Positions 1 to 8,477 are shown, counted from the stretch's first letter. The stretch is DNA of 64,000 nucleotides from JBEVJC01 sp040510375 (GCA_040510375.1 JBEVJC010000013.1:149651-213650), one strand, 5' to 3'. Translations and numbers: made by a program. Notes: generated from the letters alone by a model not told the origin.

Positions 1-1153
1 ATTCAAAAACAAATTCCTCAAATTTCCCGGTTAATGCAGAGCTGTCAATTTTGTCAGGATCAACCAGGGAGGTTTTTGAAAGCAGAGAATTGATCAGCCA
101 GTTTATCTTTCGTATTTCAATACTGTCGCTGATATTAACCAGCTTTTTTTCCAGTATCAGTCGCTGCGCCGTATAGAGGCTGGTGGATGCATCCGGAACA
201 TCAGGTATCACACCGGTGCCTTCCCAATCGGTGCCGCTGTATTTATTCTCCGACCTGGTGAACGGGACAAACGCCACGAAACCATTTCCGATGCTGAAAC
301 TCCTTGTCAGGTGTGCTCCGCCGCGGGTGCTGTCGCCCACTACGATACCTCTTTTCATTTGTTGCAATGTATAAGCCAAACCCTCAGCTGCTGAAAATGT
401 TCTCCGGCTTGTAAGGATATAGATTGGCATGGCCAGGTAGATTCCCCAATCGTTTTTTATAAAATTTTCTGTCCATTTATTACTGATGCGATTAAAACTC
501 CTGCCGGTAATCGTTTTTTTATTGACAAAAAAGCCTGCTATTTCAGAAGCCATTGTTGCATTACCACCGAAATTATTACGCAGGTCGAGGATTAGTGCTG
601 AAGAGTTCGACAGGAATTGCATTGCTGCACGCACGGTGGCGCGGGCCGCCGCACTGGTGTCTGCAAAATTGGTGAATTCAAGATAACCAATATTGGAAGG
701 AAGGATTTCCAGTTTCCTGAAATAATAATTCTGTTCCCGGTCGCGGTTGGTATCTTTTTTATCGGGAATGGAAGTGGCTACATAGGCCAGTATTCTTTTC
801 TGAAGGTCCGGGTCATACCGGACCAGCAAATGTTTGTCGCGACTTATTACTGAAAGATCCGAAATCAGGTTTTTGGTAAAATCATCGGTGGTACGGATAC
901 TGTCATATGACCCTGTTTTCATTTTCTGCCGGATTACAGCGGTGATCTGCCTGCCGGTTTCGGGATACACATAATAGTTTTCTATTGCCTGCACCAGGCT
1001 GTCGGTCACCTGTTTTTTTATATTATCTGTCAGTTTTATTGAACCAGGGGTTTGGGCCATTGACCGGCCCTGGGAAGTAACAAAAAAACAGGAAATTGTT
1101 ATCAATCCGGAAATGGTCCTGTGAAAGGATCCATTTATAGTTATAATTGACAT
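1..1153 (-). CDS. S41-family (tricorn/IRBP-like) peptidase, C-terminus cut by window edge
   Basis: About 384 codons are visible; the gene runs off position 1. The translation starts at the ATG at 1153-1151 with a hydrophobic signal-like segment ending near SMAQ. An N-terminal helical region of IRBP/S41_N type follows, then the S41 core with ALILDLRNNFGGNA (strand and glycine loop) and TFSAAEGLAYTLQ, where the Ser at about residue 254 is the expected nucleophile. The family cleaves peptides in the periplasm; C-terminal specificity is known for related proteases, but no PDZ domain is evident here, as in the IRBP-like subgroup. It lies 23 bp behind the MarR gene on the same strand and is probably co-transcribed with it. 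The substrate cannot be read from the sequence. Confidence 0.85.
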   Translation of the reverse strand, partial: MSIITINGSFHRTISGLITISCFFVTSQGRSMAQTPGSIKLTDNIKKQVTDSLVQAIENYYVYPETGRQITAVIRQKMKTGSYDSIRTTDDFTKNLISDLSVISRDKHLLVRYDPDLQKRILAYVATSIPDKKDTNRDREQNYYFRKLEILPSNIGYLEFTNFADTSAAARATVRAAMQFLSNSSALILDLRNNFGGNATMASEIAGFFVNKKTITGRSFNRISNKWTENFIKNDWGIYLAMPIYILTSRRTFSAAEGLAYTLQQMKRGIVVGDSTRGGAHLTRSFSIGNGFVAFVPFTRSENKYSGTDWEGTGVIPDVPDASTSLYTAQRLILEKKLVNISDSIEIRKINWLINSLLSKTSLVDPDKIDSSALTGKFEEFVFE

Positions 1154-1176
1154 AGACAAGATTTTGATCGGTTTAT

Positions 1177-1629
1177 TTATTCTGCTGCAGCCTGATCCTG
1201 TGCCGTATTCATGACGATCCTTTGCAGGACGGACTGCAGGTTTTTGATTTCTTTTTCACTTACATCTTTCAGTGCTTTTTTCCTGTTTTTGTTGATCACG
1301 TTTTGAACGGACGACAGTACATCCAGACCCTTTGGCTGGATGGTGAGTACAAACCGTCTCCGGTCTACCGGATGGTTGTTTCGTTGCAGGTATTTTTTCC
1401 GGACAAGCAGTTCAACGATCCGGGTGATACTGGCGAAGTCTTTAAAAACCTGCGATGCCAGCTGTTGCTGGGTAATAGAGGGGTCTTCCTTCAGTTTTTT
1501 AAGAACAAGCCACTGGTCGATGGTGATATCGTAGCCGGCTGTTTGGATATTCCGCTGGGCGAACTGGCGGTAACTTTTAATTGCAGCTTCCAGCTGGTAA
1601 AAAATGATTTCGTTTAATTTTTCCTCCAC
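1177..1629 (-). CDS. MarR-family transcriptional regulator
   Basis: A 150-residue winged-helix protein, the usual MarR length. The recognition-helix and wing region spans about residues 48-105 and includes TQQQLASQVFKDFASITRIV followed by the wing motif DRRRFVLT. The start is GTG at 1629-1627, preceded by an AT-rich leader; no better ATG exists. MarR dimers repress promoters through palindromes, and a strong palindrome lies at 1637-1669 just upstream, so autoregulation is likely (inference). The next gene on the strand is the S41 peptidase, which would share its transcript. The ligand is unknown. Confidence 0.9.
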   Translation of the reverse strand: MEEKLNEIIFYQLEAAIKSYRQFAQRNIQTAGYDITIDQWLVLKKLKEDPSITQQQLASQVFKDFASITRIVELLVRKKYLQRNNHPVDRRRFVLTIQPKGLDVLSSVQNVINKNRKKALKDVSEKEIKNLQSVLQRIVMNTAQDQAAAE

Positions 1630-1636
1630 CGGGTAT

Positions 1637-1669
1637 TATTTGATATAAATATAATTGATATATCAAATA
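1637..1669. promoter_or_regulatory. Palindromic operator candidate for the MarR gene
   Basis: TATTTGATAT at 1637-1646 is exactly inverted as ATATCAAATA at 1660-1669, and the 12-bp sequence TTGATATATCAA at 1655-1666 is itself a perfect palindrome. The arrangement sits 8 bp upstream of the GTG start of the MarR gene, where a dimeric repressor would block transcription or initiation. Assignment to MarR is by position and symmetry only. Confidence 0.6.
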
Positions 1670-1697
1670 AAATAAAATATTTTGTGTTTCGCCATTG

Positions 1698-1845
1698 AGG
1701 GATAGTTGAATTGTTTGTTTTTCCAGTAAAAGGGATGGTTGAATTATTTATTTTGACGGAAGAGGGATTGTCGAATTGTTTGTTTTGCCGGTAGAGGGAA
1801 TGTTGAATTGTTTGTTTTGCCGTTAAGGGATGGTTGATTTTGAAT
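1698..1845. repeat. Degenerate tandem repeat, unit about 32 bp, four copies plus a partial
   Basis: The unit begins GTTGAATTGTTTGTTTT and continues with CCGGTAGAGGGAAT-like sequence. Copies start near 1705, 1738, 1770 and 1802, with a shorter fifth start near 1832. The copies differ by several substitutions and the unit length varies (31-33 bp), so it is not a coding repeat. It fills the space between the cyclase stop and the MarR promoter. No function can be assigned. Confidence 0.75.
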
Positions 1846-1865
1846 TTCCTGGCCTGGCTGTTTAA

Positions 1866-2957
1866 TTAATCCCCGATCGTGTATAGTTCAACTTTTTCAT
1901 CCCTTCCACGAAGTTCACTTACCCCGAGATTAATAAATTGGATATCGGGCCTGGTTTCCAGTTCATTTACCAGGTCGCCCGATAAAAGGATATCTACCTG
2001 GTAGCTGTTGCACAGGCTCTGGATCCTGGCCGTGGTATTGAGTACGTCGCCTGTGAAGATGATTTCTTTTTTTATAACTCCAATTTCGCCTGTTGTTACC
2101 GTGCCGAAATGGAAACCCGCTTTAAAACTGGGGGTTACCCCGAACTGCTCATCATATTCAATTGCCCTTTTTTGCAGGGCGGTTTTCATAGCGAAAAAGC
2201 ACCGGATGCAATTGTTATCCTTCAGCCCGTTTTTAAGTCGCCAGGATACCACGATCTCGTCGCCCACATACTGGTATATTTCACCCGAATAATTCACGAT
2301 GGGGTCTGATAAATCGGCATAATAATTCCTGAGCAGTTCGAAATACCGGGAATGGCCCAGGTGTTCGGCGATAGTAGTCGACGACTTCATGTCCAGAAAC
2401 ATGAAGATGCGGACCTCGGAGGTTGCCCGGTGGTATTTGCCGGTGAAAAAATTCAACAGCACTACCGGGCCGATATTATCACTTACCTCGTTATAAAACT
2501 GGGAAATAGCGATGATCGATGCCATGTAAACTGCAACACTCAGCACTGAATAGTCGCTGAAAAATGCGCTGGTATTATGCCAGGCATGTTTATCAAGAAA
2601 ACCGGTACCCAGTTCCATTGCATTTGCATTAACGGTAAGGGCGATAAGAAATGCGGCAATGATTGCCAGGTAGATCAGGGTCTTGAATACGATTTTCTTA
2701 GTAAAACTGCGATGGAGAAAAAGCTTGTTGAGTATATAAACCTCGATTGTGCCAATCAGGAGACCCGTTACCAGTCCAAACACAGGCGTCAGGAAAATAT
2801 TCCTTTCAAAGTTGTATGGATTATCGGTGGCGGGATAGTAGTCAAGGCTGCCAAGCAAACCCTTTTCCAGTTGTGTATACACAAGACTGAATACAAACCA
2901 GATGATTCCAAAGGGTATGATACGTAAAATATTTCTCCTGGTTGCCGGTGAGAACAT
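1866..2957 (-). CDS. Membrane-anchored class III adenylate/guanylate cyclase
   Basis: A 363-residue protein with four predicted membrane helices in the first 150 residues (about 10-30, 53-75, 86-105 and 128-150) and a C-terminal class III cyclase domain from about residue 182. The two metal-binding aspartates are visible in FMFLDMKSS (D189) and YVGDEIV (D233), and the transition-state pair in LNTTARIQ (N307, R311). The usual purine-contact lysine is replaced by Gln at 229, and the position normally Asp in adenylate cyclases is Glu 298, so nucleotide preference cannot be predicted. It should make a cyclic nucleotide on the cytoplasmic side of the inner membrane. No effector gene is adjacent. 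Confidence 0.88.
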   Translation of the reverse strand: MFSPATRRNILRIIPFGIIWFVFSLVYTQLEKGLLGSLDYYPATDNPYNFERNIFLTPVFGLVTGLLIGTIEVYILNKLFLHRSFTKKIVFKTLIYLAIIAAFLIALTVNANAMELGTGFLDKHAWHNTSAFFSDYSVLSVAVYMASIIAISQFYNEVSDNIGPVVLLNFFTGKYHRATSEVRIFMFLDMKSSTTIAEHLGHSRYFELLRNYYADLSDPIVNYSGEIYQYVGDEIVVSWRLKNGLKDNNCIRCFFAMKTALQKRAIEYDEQFGVTPSFKAGFHFGTVTTGEIGVIKKEIIFTGDVLNTTARIQSLCNSYQVDILLSGDLVNELETRPDIQFINLGVSELRGRDEKVELYTIGD

Positions 2958-3026
2958 GCTGGTTGTTATTGCATATAATTTACAACAAATAGTAACTGGA
3001 AGTACGAGGTGGCATGTATATTGTAC

Positions 3027-3072
3027 AAAATGTCAGGTTAACTTGACATTTTGATAAGTTTACCTAACTTTG
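3027..3072 (+). promoter_or_regulatory. Promoter with overlapping inverted-repeat operator for the XRE/membrane-protein pair
   Basis: AAAATGTCA at 3027-3035 is exactly inverted as TGACATTTT at 3044-3052 around the central GTTAAC. A Bacteroidota -7 element TAACTTTG (TAnnTTTG) lies at 3065-3072, with a -33 TTG at 3043-3045 and a 19-bp spacer. The right half of the operator covers the -33 element, so a bound repressor would block the promoter. The downstream XRE protein is the obvious candidate (inference). The expected transcript start near 3079 rules out the in-frame ATG-like start at 3051. Confidence 0.7.
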
Positions 3073-3089
3073 GTTTTTTAAACTTAAAA

Positions 3090-3512
3090 ATGAAAATCAT
3101 GGACAATCAAAAAAAGCATCTGGGCAGCCGTGTTGGAGTATATGCCGTAATATGGTTGTTTAGTTATCTTGGTAGTTTTTTTGCCCTCCGGTCGCTTGAT
3201 GTTCCCCGGGAGGCCGGAATCATGCTGGTTATAGTAACCGGGCTGGCGTTTGCAGTTTTTATTTACAAGTACTACCGGAATATCTCCTTCATGGATGAGG
3301 TGCAGGTGAGGGTACAGATAGAAGCGGTAGTAATAGCGTTTTCCCTGGCGTTACTGCTGGTTATGATCCTGGGGCTGCTTGACCTGGTAGTTTTATTGAA
3401 TAAAGAAAATTGGGGTTACCGGCACATCACTCCGGTGTTCGTCATTTTTTATTTTATCGGTCTTTTTATCTCGAAACGTAAATACAGTATGGACGATGAA
3501 AAACACGATTAA
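3090..3512 (+). CDS. Small four-helix membrane protein paired with XRE regulator
   Basis: About 140 residues, starting at ATG 3090 (a second ATG lies at 3099); upstream starts fall inside the promoter. Four hydrophobic segments are visible, roughly residues 14-32, 41-58, 75-100 and 115-132. The gene overlaps the following XRE gene by 17 bp, which suggests translational coupling. Pairs of a short XRE repressor and a multi-helix membrane protein of unknown role are common in bacteria; the membrane protein may sequester or signal to the repressor, but that is not shown here. I recognise no specific family. Confidence 0.75.
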   Translation: MKIMDNQKKHLGSRVGVYAVIWLFSYLGSFFALRSLDVPREAGIMLVIVTGLAFAVFIYKYYRNISFMDEVQVRVQIEAVVIAFSLALLLVMILGLLDLVVLLNKENWGYRHITPVFVIFYFIGLFISKRKYSMDDEKHD

Positions 3513-3696
3513 AGTAGAGCGGGCGAAAAAAAACTGGACACAGGCAGAACTCGCAGAAAAAATCGGTGTGTCGAGACAAGCCGTTAATTCCATTGAAACC
3601 GGTAAGTATATTCCTTCCACTGTTCTTGCATTAAAAATGGCCAGGGCGTTCGGCACCACCGTGGCCATACTTTTTCAGCTGGAAAAATCGGACTGA
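3496..3696 (+). CDS. Short XRE/Cro-type HTH transcriptional regulator
   Basis: Sixty-six residues that are almost entirely one helix-turn-helix domain. The motif is textbook: RAKKNWTQAELAEKIGVSRQ followed by AVNSIETGKYIPS. It starts at the ATG at 3496, inside the end of the membrane-protein gene. Proteins of this size and sequence type act as dimeric repressors of their own small operon. The inverted repeat at 3027-3052 overlapping the operon promoter is the likely binding site (inference). Confidence 0.9.
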   Translation: MKNTIKVERAKKNWTQAELAEKIGVSRQAVNSIETGKYIPSTVLALKMARAFGTTVAILFQLEKSD

Positions 3697-3794
3697 CCTG
3701 TCATACAACTCCAGGCCGGGTAAATCCAGAGCAGCCACCACCCTTGGTTTAATGGCAGAACGATGATCCGGGCAGAGAGTTACACTCCTGAACG

Positions 3795-4532
3795 TCAGTA
3801 TCGTTTTGCTATCGTATAATAGTAAAAATCGGGAACACCTTCCACACCGGCTTCCGCCATTTTAGCCTTCAGTTCTTTTGACTTCGCGAAATTTCTGGCC
3901 TTTTCCAGATCTGCAACTGCAAATACCAGTGTTACTTCATGATCGTCGCCAATTGTATGTGAAATCACCCTGTCGGTAAGACCCGCCTCAACCCTTGCCT
4001 GGTGGTTACTGTCGAAGGATTTCTTCCAGGAGTCCCAGTCCTTCACCTTGTGTTTAACCATGAGTCGCACGGTTTGTTGTATCGCCGCGGTATCATTCAT
4101 TACACTTTCCAGGTAGTCAATCGAGGTCGGACCTGTTACTCCCGCTTTTTTCATCTGGTTTTTCATTCCCGAGGTAGCAGTCAGTTCTTTTGCCTTGTTT
4201 ACATCATCCATTATTAATGCCACCATTACCAGATTGGAGTCGTCGACGCCCCTTGCAATAACATAATTATGCAGACCGTAGGCGAGCCTCATGGAATCAT
4301 GATCTTCATAAAAGGGTAACCATTTGTTGTAGTTGGCAATCTTGTGCCTGATAGTCATTACCATTTTCGGACCGGATGGTGCAGGTGTAGTAACGGCGGG
4401 TGCTTCGCTCGGGACCGCAGTGGTGTCGGAGTCGGTAGTTTCAACTTTTTTCTCCTCGGCAGAATTGCAGGAGCTGATGTACAGCATACCCGTAGCAACC
4501 AATACGGTTGCGAAAAACCTGAATTGTTTCAT
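3795..4532 (-). CDS. Lipoprotein with two tandem dimeric alpha/beta-barrel-like domains
   Basis: A 245-residue protein with a lipoprotein signal ending LYISSC (Cys about residue 22), a Thr/Ser/Pro/Ala-rich linker to about residue 55, then two similar domains of about 90 residues. Each begins with a basic strand (MTIRHKIANYNKWLPFYEDH and LMVKHKVKDWDSWKKSFDSN) and ends with a KxxMxxAGVxG motif (KNQMKKAGVTG, KAKMAEAGVEG). The pattern resembles the ferredoxin-like fold of antibiotic-biosynthesis monooxygenase relatives, which usually dimerise; fusion of two copies would give a built-in dimer. The function is unknown. It is probably anchored to the outer membrane or periplasmic face. Confidence 0.8.
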   Translation of the reverse strand: MKQFRFFATVLVATGMLYISSCNSAEEKKVETTDSDTTAVPSEAPAVTTPAPSGPKMVMTIRHKIANYNKWLPFYEDHDSMRLAYGLHNYVIARGVDDSNLVMVALIMDDVNKAKELTATSGMKNQMKKAGVTGPTSIDYLESVMNDTAAIQQTVRLMVKHKVKDWDSWKKSFDSNHQARVEAGLTDRVISHTIGDDHEVTLVFAVADLEKARNFAKSKELKAKMAEAGVEGVPDFYYYTIAKRY

Positions 4533-4798
4533 TGGTTTAAATTTTATTTATTAGATAAAAGAGGGAGGGAACAGAAGAAGCTTACAGAAGATGCGGAGGG
4601 GCAAAGTAGAATTATTAATCATTTTGGCAAAAAAGACTTTTATCCTGCCCGGATTTCTTCACAAACAAGAGGAAGGGGCCGGTCCGCCAGCCATGCCGAT
4701 ATCTCCAGCGGCGGGCAGGACCGGGAGGAAAGTTATTCTACCACCAGTTCCTTCAACAAATGATAATTAATTGAGTTATTTTATCGACCGGTATCCCG

Positions 4799-7081
4799 CT
4801 ACTCCTGATAGCTGAGGAAGTCAAGCATAAATGTTATGGTGATCTTTGTTCCACCATCGTTCTGGAAAGATAGTGTGGCGCCAATTTCCTTACTTAATCC
4901 TTTTATCAGTGAGATGCCCAATGAATCGCGGTCACGGTTCATAATCTCTGGATCGATACCAATACCGTTGTCTGCAATTACCAGTTTGATCATCTGATGT
5001 TCTGATTCAGTAAGTGAAATATTGATTTCACCTCTCTTGTTATTGGGGAATGCATATTTTATTGAGTTGGTGACAGCCTCGTTCACCATCAATGCTATTG
5101 GTATGGCCTGTGAAGGACTCAAAGTTATGGGGTGGATATCCGATATGAAATGAATCTGGTTGGATGCACTGAAACTATCATCGAGGTACTGGATGAATTG
5201 GGCGAGATAGGTATCCATTTCTATTGACATGGATTCGGATTGATATAACTTCTGGTGGATAAGGGACATCGCATAGATGCGGTGCTGGCTATCCTGGATA
5301 GCTACGAGTGCATCGTCTTTAAGGTACGAAGCCTGTGACTCCAGCAGGCAGATAACGGTATGAAGGTTATTTTTTACACGGTGATTTACTTCTTTTAACA
5401 GCCATTCCTTTTCTATCACCAGGTGTTCCAGTTCCTTGTTTTTACCGGAGATATCCAGGTTCTTCTGGCTGATAATTTCATTTGTCTGGGAGATGATCCG
5501 GGTGCTTTTTTGTTTCTGCCTGTACTGCCGGTATAACAGCACGGTGATGATCAGCATCATGGCAATTCCCCCGGTGGTAAAATTCCGGATCAGCATTGCC
5601 TGTCGCATCTTACTTTCATACAGTATTGCATCCTGTTCCAGTAACCTGATATTCTGGCTCATCAATTTAATGGAATCCTGTTTCTTGGCCGTGCCATATT
5701 CCACTTCCAGCTGCTGGAATTGTCGCGCCCTGGTTGCATTGAAAATTGAATCCATTATCGTTTTATAAGAGAGCAGATGTTCATAAGCATCCCGGAAATT
5801 TCCCTGCGCACTGTCAATTTTATACCATAATAACAGGTCCAGTGAAATCCGGAGTGCTCCCAGGTTTTTCACCAGCGTATCATTTTTTGTTAGGTAGGAT
5901 TGTGCAACCGGATAATTTTTTGTTTTTAAATAGTAGCCGGCTGCCAGGCGGTTTACCGTGCTTTTCATTTCGTTGGAGAGGGTTTTGTTGGATGCCAGTT
6001 TCAGCAATGTGTCCAGATAGGGTTTGGCTTTTACCGGATTTTTTGAGTCCTTGTATGAAGTGAAATAAGGAATATTGACCAGGATCTTTTGTTCATCATT
6101 TGTTGGACGAATGAATTTTTTCGGGACGGAATTTAAAAATTCAAGTGCCTTTTCATGCTGAAGACTTCCGTTATATCCCGAGGCCACGCTGGCCATCAGT
6201 GGGATAATTGCAAAACTGTCATCGTACTTTTTTGCAATTTCAAATGCAGCCAGGTAGTAGTTGATTGATAATTTATATTGATGGAGGCTATTGTAAATAT
6301 CACCCAGGTTATTATAAATCGCACAAAGCAACATGCTGCTGTCGTGATTGGCCAACGCCGTATTCAAAGCCAGCAATTCATATTGTAATGCATGTTTATG
6401 ATCGCTTTGCCAGTTATAGGTCCTTCCCAACAAGGCGTATACTTCCTGGAGGTCGGTGTAATGAATGGAATCATAGGCGTTGAGTGACCGCGTCAATGCA
6501 TCTATTGCTTTTTCGTTATTACCAAGGATATTTTCCAGGTCGCCCAGCATTTTGAGACTATAGGCTTTATCTTTAAGATCGCCTGCCTGCTGGAATGCAA
6601 CGATCGATTTTTCAACAAGTGATATCATGGTAAAAATCTGGTCGTCGTCCGCACTCCAGTCGTAATATTGGGAGAGGGCATAGTAGGCTTTTCCCAGATA
6701 GGATTTATTGGTAGATTTTTCAAGTAAACCGATTGCTTTTTCTGTCATCCTGCGGCCTTCATCGCGCTGCCCTTTTTCTTTTTTGATATACGCTTCTGTC
6801 AGCAGGAGGAAACCTGCGGCATCTGGTGATTTCAGTCTCACATTTAATGCTGTTGCCTGATTAATGAAAACGTTTGCGCTGTCAAAGTCCACCTGGTATT
6901 CCCCCGGTTTGAAAATATAATACTGCGCCAGGTTAAGGAGCAGGTCAATACGTTCCAGAGTTGGCGGACTCTTATCCAATGCTTTAAACATGGAATCGGC
7001 ATCCTGCCTGGTAGGTCCCTGGGCGGCCGGAAACAGGGATGCAAATAAAAGCCCTGTCAACCAAAGAAATCTGGTCGTCAT
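4799..7081 (-). CDS. TPR-containing sensor histidine kinase (HisKA_2 type)
   Basis: 760 residues. A signal peptide is followed by a long periplasmic TPR array (about 30-480; repeats such as EVYALLGRTYNWQSDHKHAL and AIYNNLGDIYNSLHQYKLSI), one membrane helix at about 505-523, a short coiled coil, then the kinase core. The phosphoacceptor motif EVNHRVKNN places His at 567 and marks the HisKA_2/HWE-like group. The ATPase shows the N box (NEAVTNSIKYAF), DNGIGID and a GISLIKGL segment. The TPR region probably senses a protein or peptide outside the inner membrane. No response regulator is adjacent, so it is an orphan kinase and its partner must be encoded elsewhere. Confidence 0.92.
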   Translation of the reverse strand: MTTRFLWLTGLLFASLFPAAQGPTRQDADSMFKALDKSPPTLERIDLLLNLAQYYIFKPGEYQVDFDSANVFINQATALNVRLKSPDAAGFLLLTEAYIKKEKGQRDEGRRMTEKAIGLLEKSTNKSYLGKAYYALSQYYDWSADDDQIFTMISLVEKSIVAFQQAGDLKDKAYSLKMLGDLENILGNNEKAIDALTRSLNAYDSIHYTDLQEVYALLGRTYNWQSDHKHALQYELLALNTALANHDSSMLLCAIYNNLGDIYNSLHQYKLSINYYLAAFEIAKKYDDSFAIIPLMASVASGYNGSLQHEKALEFLNSVPKKFIRPTNDEQKILVNIPYFTSYKDSKNPVKAKPYLDTLLKLASNKTLSNEMKSTVNRLAAGYYLKTKNYPVAQSYLTKNDTLVKNLGALRISLDLLLWYKIDSAQGNFRDAYEHLLSYKTIMDSIFNATRARQFQQLEVEYGTAKKQDSIKLMSQNIRLLEQDAILYESKMRQAMLIRNFTTGGIAMMLIITVLLYRQYRQKQKSTRIISQTNEIISQKNLDISGKNKELEHLVIEKEWLLKEVNHRVKNNLHTVICLLESQASYLKDDALVAIQDSQHRIYAMSLIHQKLYQSESMSIEMDTYLAQFIQYLDDSFSASNQIHFISDIHPITLSPSQAIPIALMVNEAVTNSIKYAFPNNKRGEINISLTESEHQMIKLVIADNGIGIDPEIMNRDRDSLGISLIKGLSKEIGATLSFQNDGGTKITITFMLDFLSYQE

Positions 7082-7271
7082 TTCGAATATTTTTTGTTGT
7101 GTGTTATGACCGGGCGATAAAAAACAGATTTCGAAGGGGTTAAGATCCTATTTAAGGATTCTTTATAGCAACGTTACAGGGCCCGGCGTATACAAAGGTC
7201 CGTACTCGCGGCCACCTGGCGTATCAATGTTTTCCTAATTTTCTTTAGCAGTAAGGTATGGATAAATTATT

Positions 7272-7847
7272 TCAGATCCGCAGGGATCCGCGGAATGCCC
7301 GGGCCGCATAATAAGATTCGGCGCCATTGTGATAGATAAAAATATTGCCATAGCGAAAATCCCCAAAGATGGCACCACCGAGTTTCCTGATTTCCGCCGG
7401 GGTTTTTAACCAGCTGGAGGTCTTTGTATCAAAGTTTCCAAGCAATTGCAGGTCGCGATATTGTTCCTCAGTTAATAGTTCAATTCCCATCTCGGCAGCC
7501 ATACCCACGGCGCTGGCCTTCGGTTTATTTTCTTTCCTTGAATCAAGCGCCTGCTGGTCGTAACAGATACTTCTGCGGTCTTTCGGACTTTCAGCTGAGC
7601 AATCACAAAAAATATATTCACCGGTTTTTTTATCAAGACCTGTAACATCGGGCTCACCACCTGTGCCTTCCATTTCATTTAGTGACCAGAGTTTTTCAGG
7701 AGCAGCTTCCAGTCTGGCCCGTACCCTAGCCCAGTCGAGACCTTTATGACGATTCATGTTTTTTTCAAAACGGGATTTCAGGATGCCGATTAGTTCATCC
7801 CGTTTTGACGAAGACAATTGCTTTTTGTTGTTTTTGGTGTTGTTCAT
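7272..7847 (-). CDS. DUF4256-family protein
   Basis: 191 residues with a very polar, lysine-rich N-terminus and no signal peptide or membrane helix. Sequence blocks such as WSLNEMEGTGGEPDVTGLD, FCDCSAESPKDRRSICYDQQ and GGAIFGDFRYGNIFIYHNGA are those I associate with DUF4256, a conserved family of unknown function found in scattered soil bacteria. Several conserved Cys, Asp, His and Tyr residues suggest an enzyme, but no reaction is known. It stands alone, followed downstream by unrelated genes. Confidence 0.8.
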   Translation of the reverse strand: MNNTKNNKKQLSSSKRDELIGILKSRFEKNMNRHKGLDWARVRARLEAAPEKLWSLNEMEGTGGEPDVTGLDKKTGEYIFCDCSAESPKDRRSICYDQQALDSRKENKPKASAVGMAAEMGIELLTEEQYRDLQLLGNFDTKTSSWLKTPAEIRKLGGAIFGDFRYGNIFIYHNGAESYYAARAFRGSLRI

Positions 7848-7900
7848 GTTTCGATTTTTTCTCGATGGAATCCGGGATTAAGATAAAAGATCTGGCAGGC

Positions 7901-8404
7901 TTAACGATGCTGATCGATATAAATCATATTCCCGTCAGGATCCTTTATAACAATACTTGCCGGTCCGGATGTATTGGCTGTTATTTCAGTTTCCGGTTTG
8001 ATGCCATTCTCTATCAGCAGGCGCTGGATTTCCCTTACATCATCAAATGATTCTATGTTCTTTCCATTCTCATCCCAGCCCGGGTTAAATGTCAGGATAT
8101 TTTTTTCAAACATATCATGAAACAGGCCAATCAGGGAATTCTCGTTTTTCATAATGAGGTAATTCATTTTGATATCCCCCGCCAGGACAGCAAATCCAAG
8201 TTTCTCATAAAAAAGTTTGGATGCCTCAATGTCTTTTACATTCAGGCTTACTGAAAATGCTCCGAGTTTCATGTTTTTTGTATTTACAGAATTATCTAAA
8301 AAAGATTCCATTTGTATTCCGCTGTTTTTTGAAGCATTATTTTTTGGGGAGCAACCCGGTAGCAGGGCTGTACCAATAAACAGGCAGGTGATGAGTTTCT
8401 TCAT
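7901..8404 (-). CDS. Lipoprotein with a VOC (glyoxalase/bleomycin-resistance) domain
   Basis: 167 residues. The N-terminus is a lipoprotein signal (TALLPGC, Cys at about 18) followed by a linker and, from about residue 45, a VOC fold: KLGAFSVSLNVKDIEASKLF, YEKLGFAV and the C-terminal PASIVIKDPDGNMIYIDQHR. The VOC superfamily includes metal-dependent isomerases, dioxygenases and drug-binding proteins. A Met-Lys-Leu-Gly start inside the gene (about residue 45) resembles the start of cytoplasmic homologues, so the export signal may have been added to a cytoplasmic domain. The usual metal ligands cannot be assigned with certainty. Confidence 0.8.
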   Translation of the reverse strand: MKKLITCLFIGTALLPGCSPKNNASKNSGIQMESFLDNSVNTKNMKLGAFSVSLNVKDIEASKLFYEKLGFAVLAGDIKMNYLIMKNENSLIGLFHDMFEKNILTFNPGWDENGKNIESFDDVREIQRLLIENGIKPETEITANTSGPASIVIKDPDGNMIYIDQHR

Positions 8405-8477
8405 GGCAGTATGGTTTAGAGCTGATGAGGCATTACGAAGTTACCCCTTTCAAACACCCACTTGCCGCGATTTCAGT

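Noticed and set aside
1698..1845. CRISPR-like array
   Set aside because: The units are contiguous and degenerate with no unique spacers; it is a plain tandem repeat.
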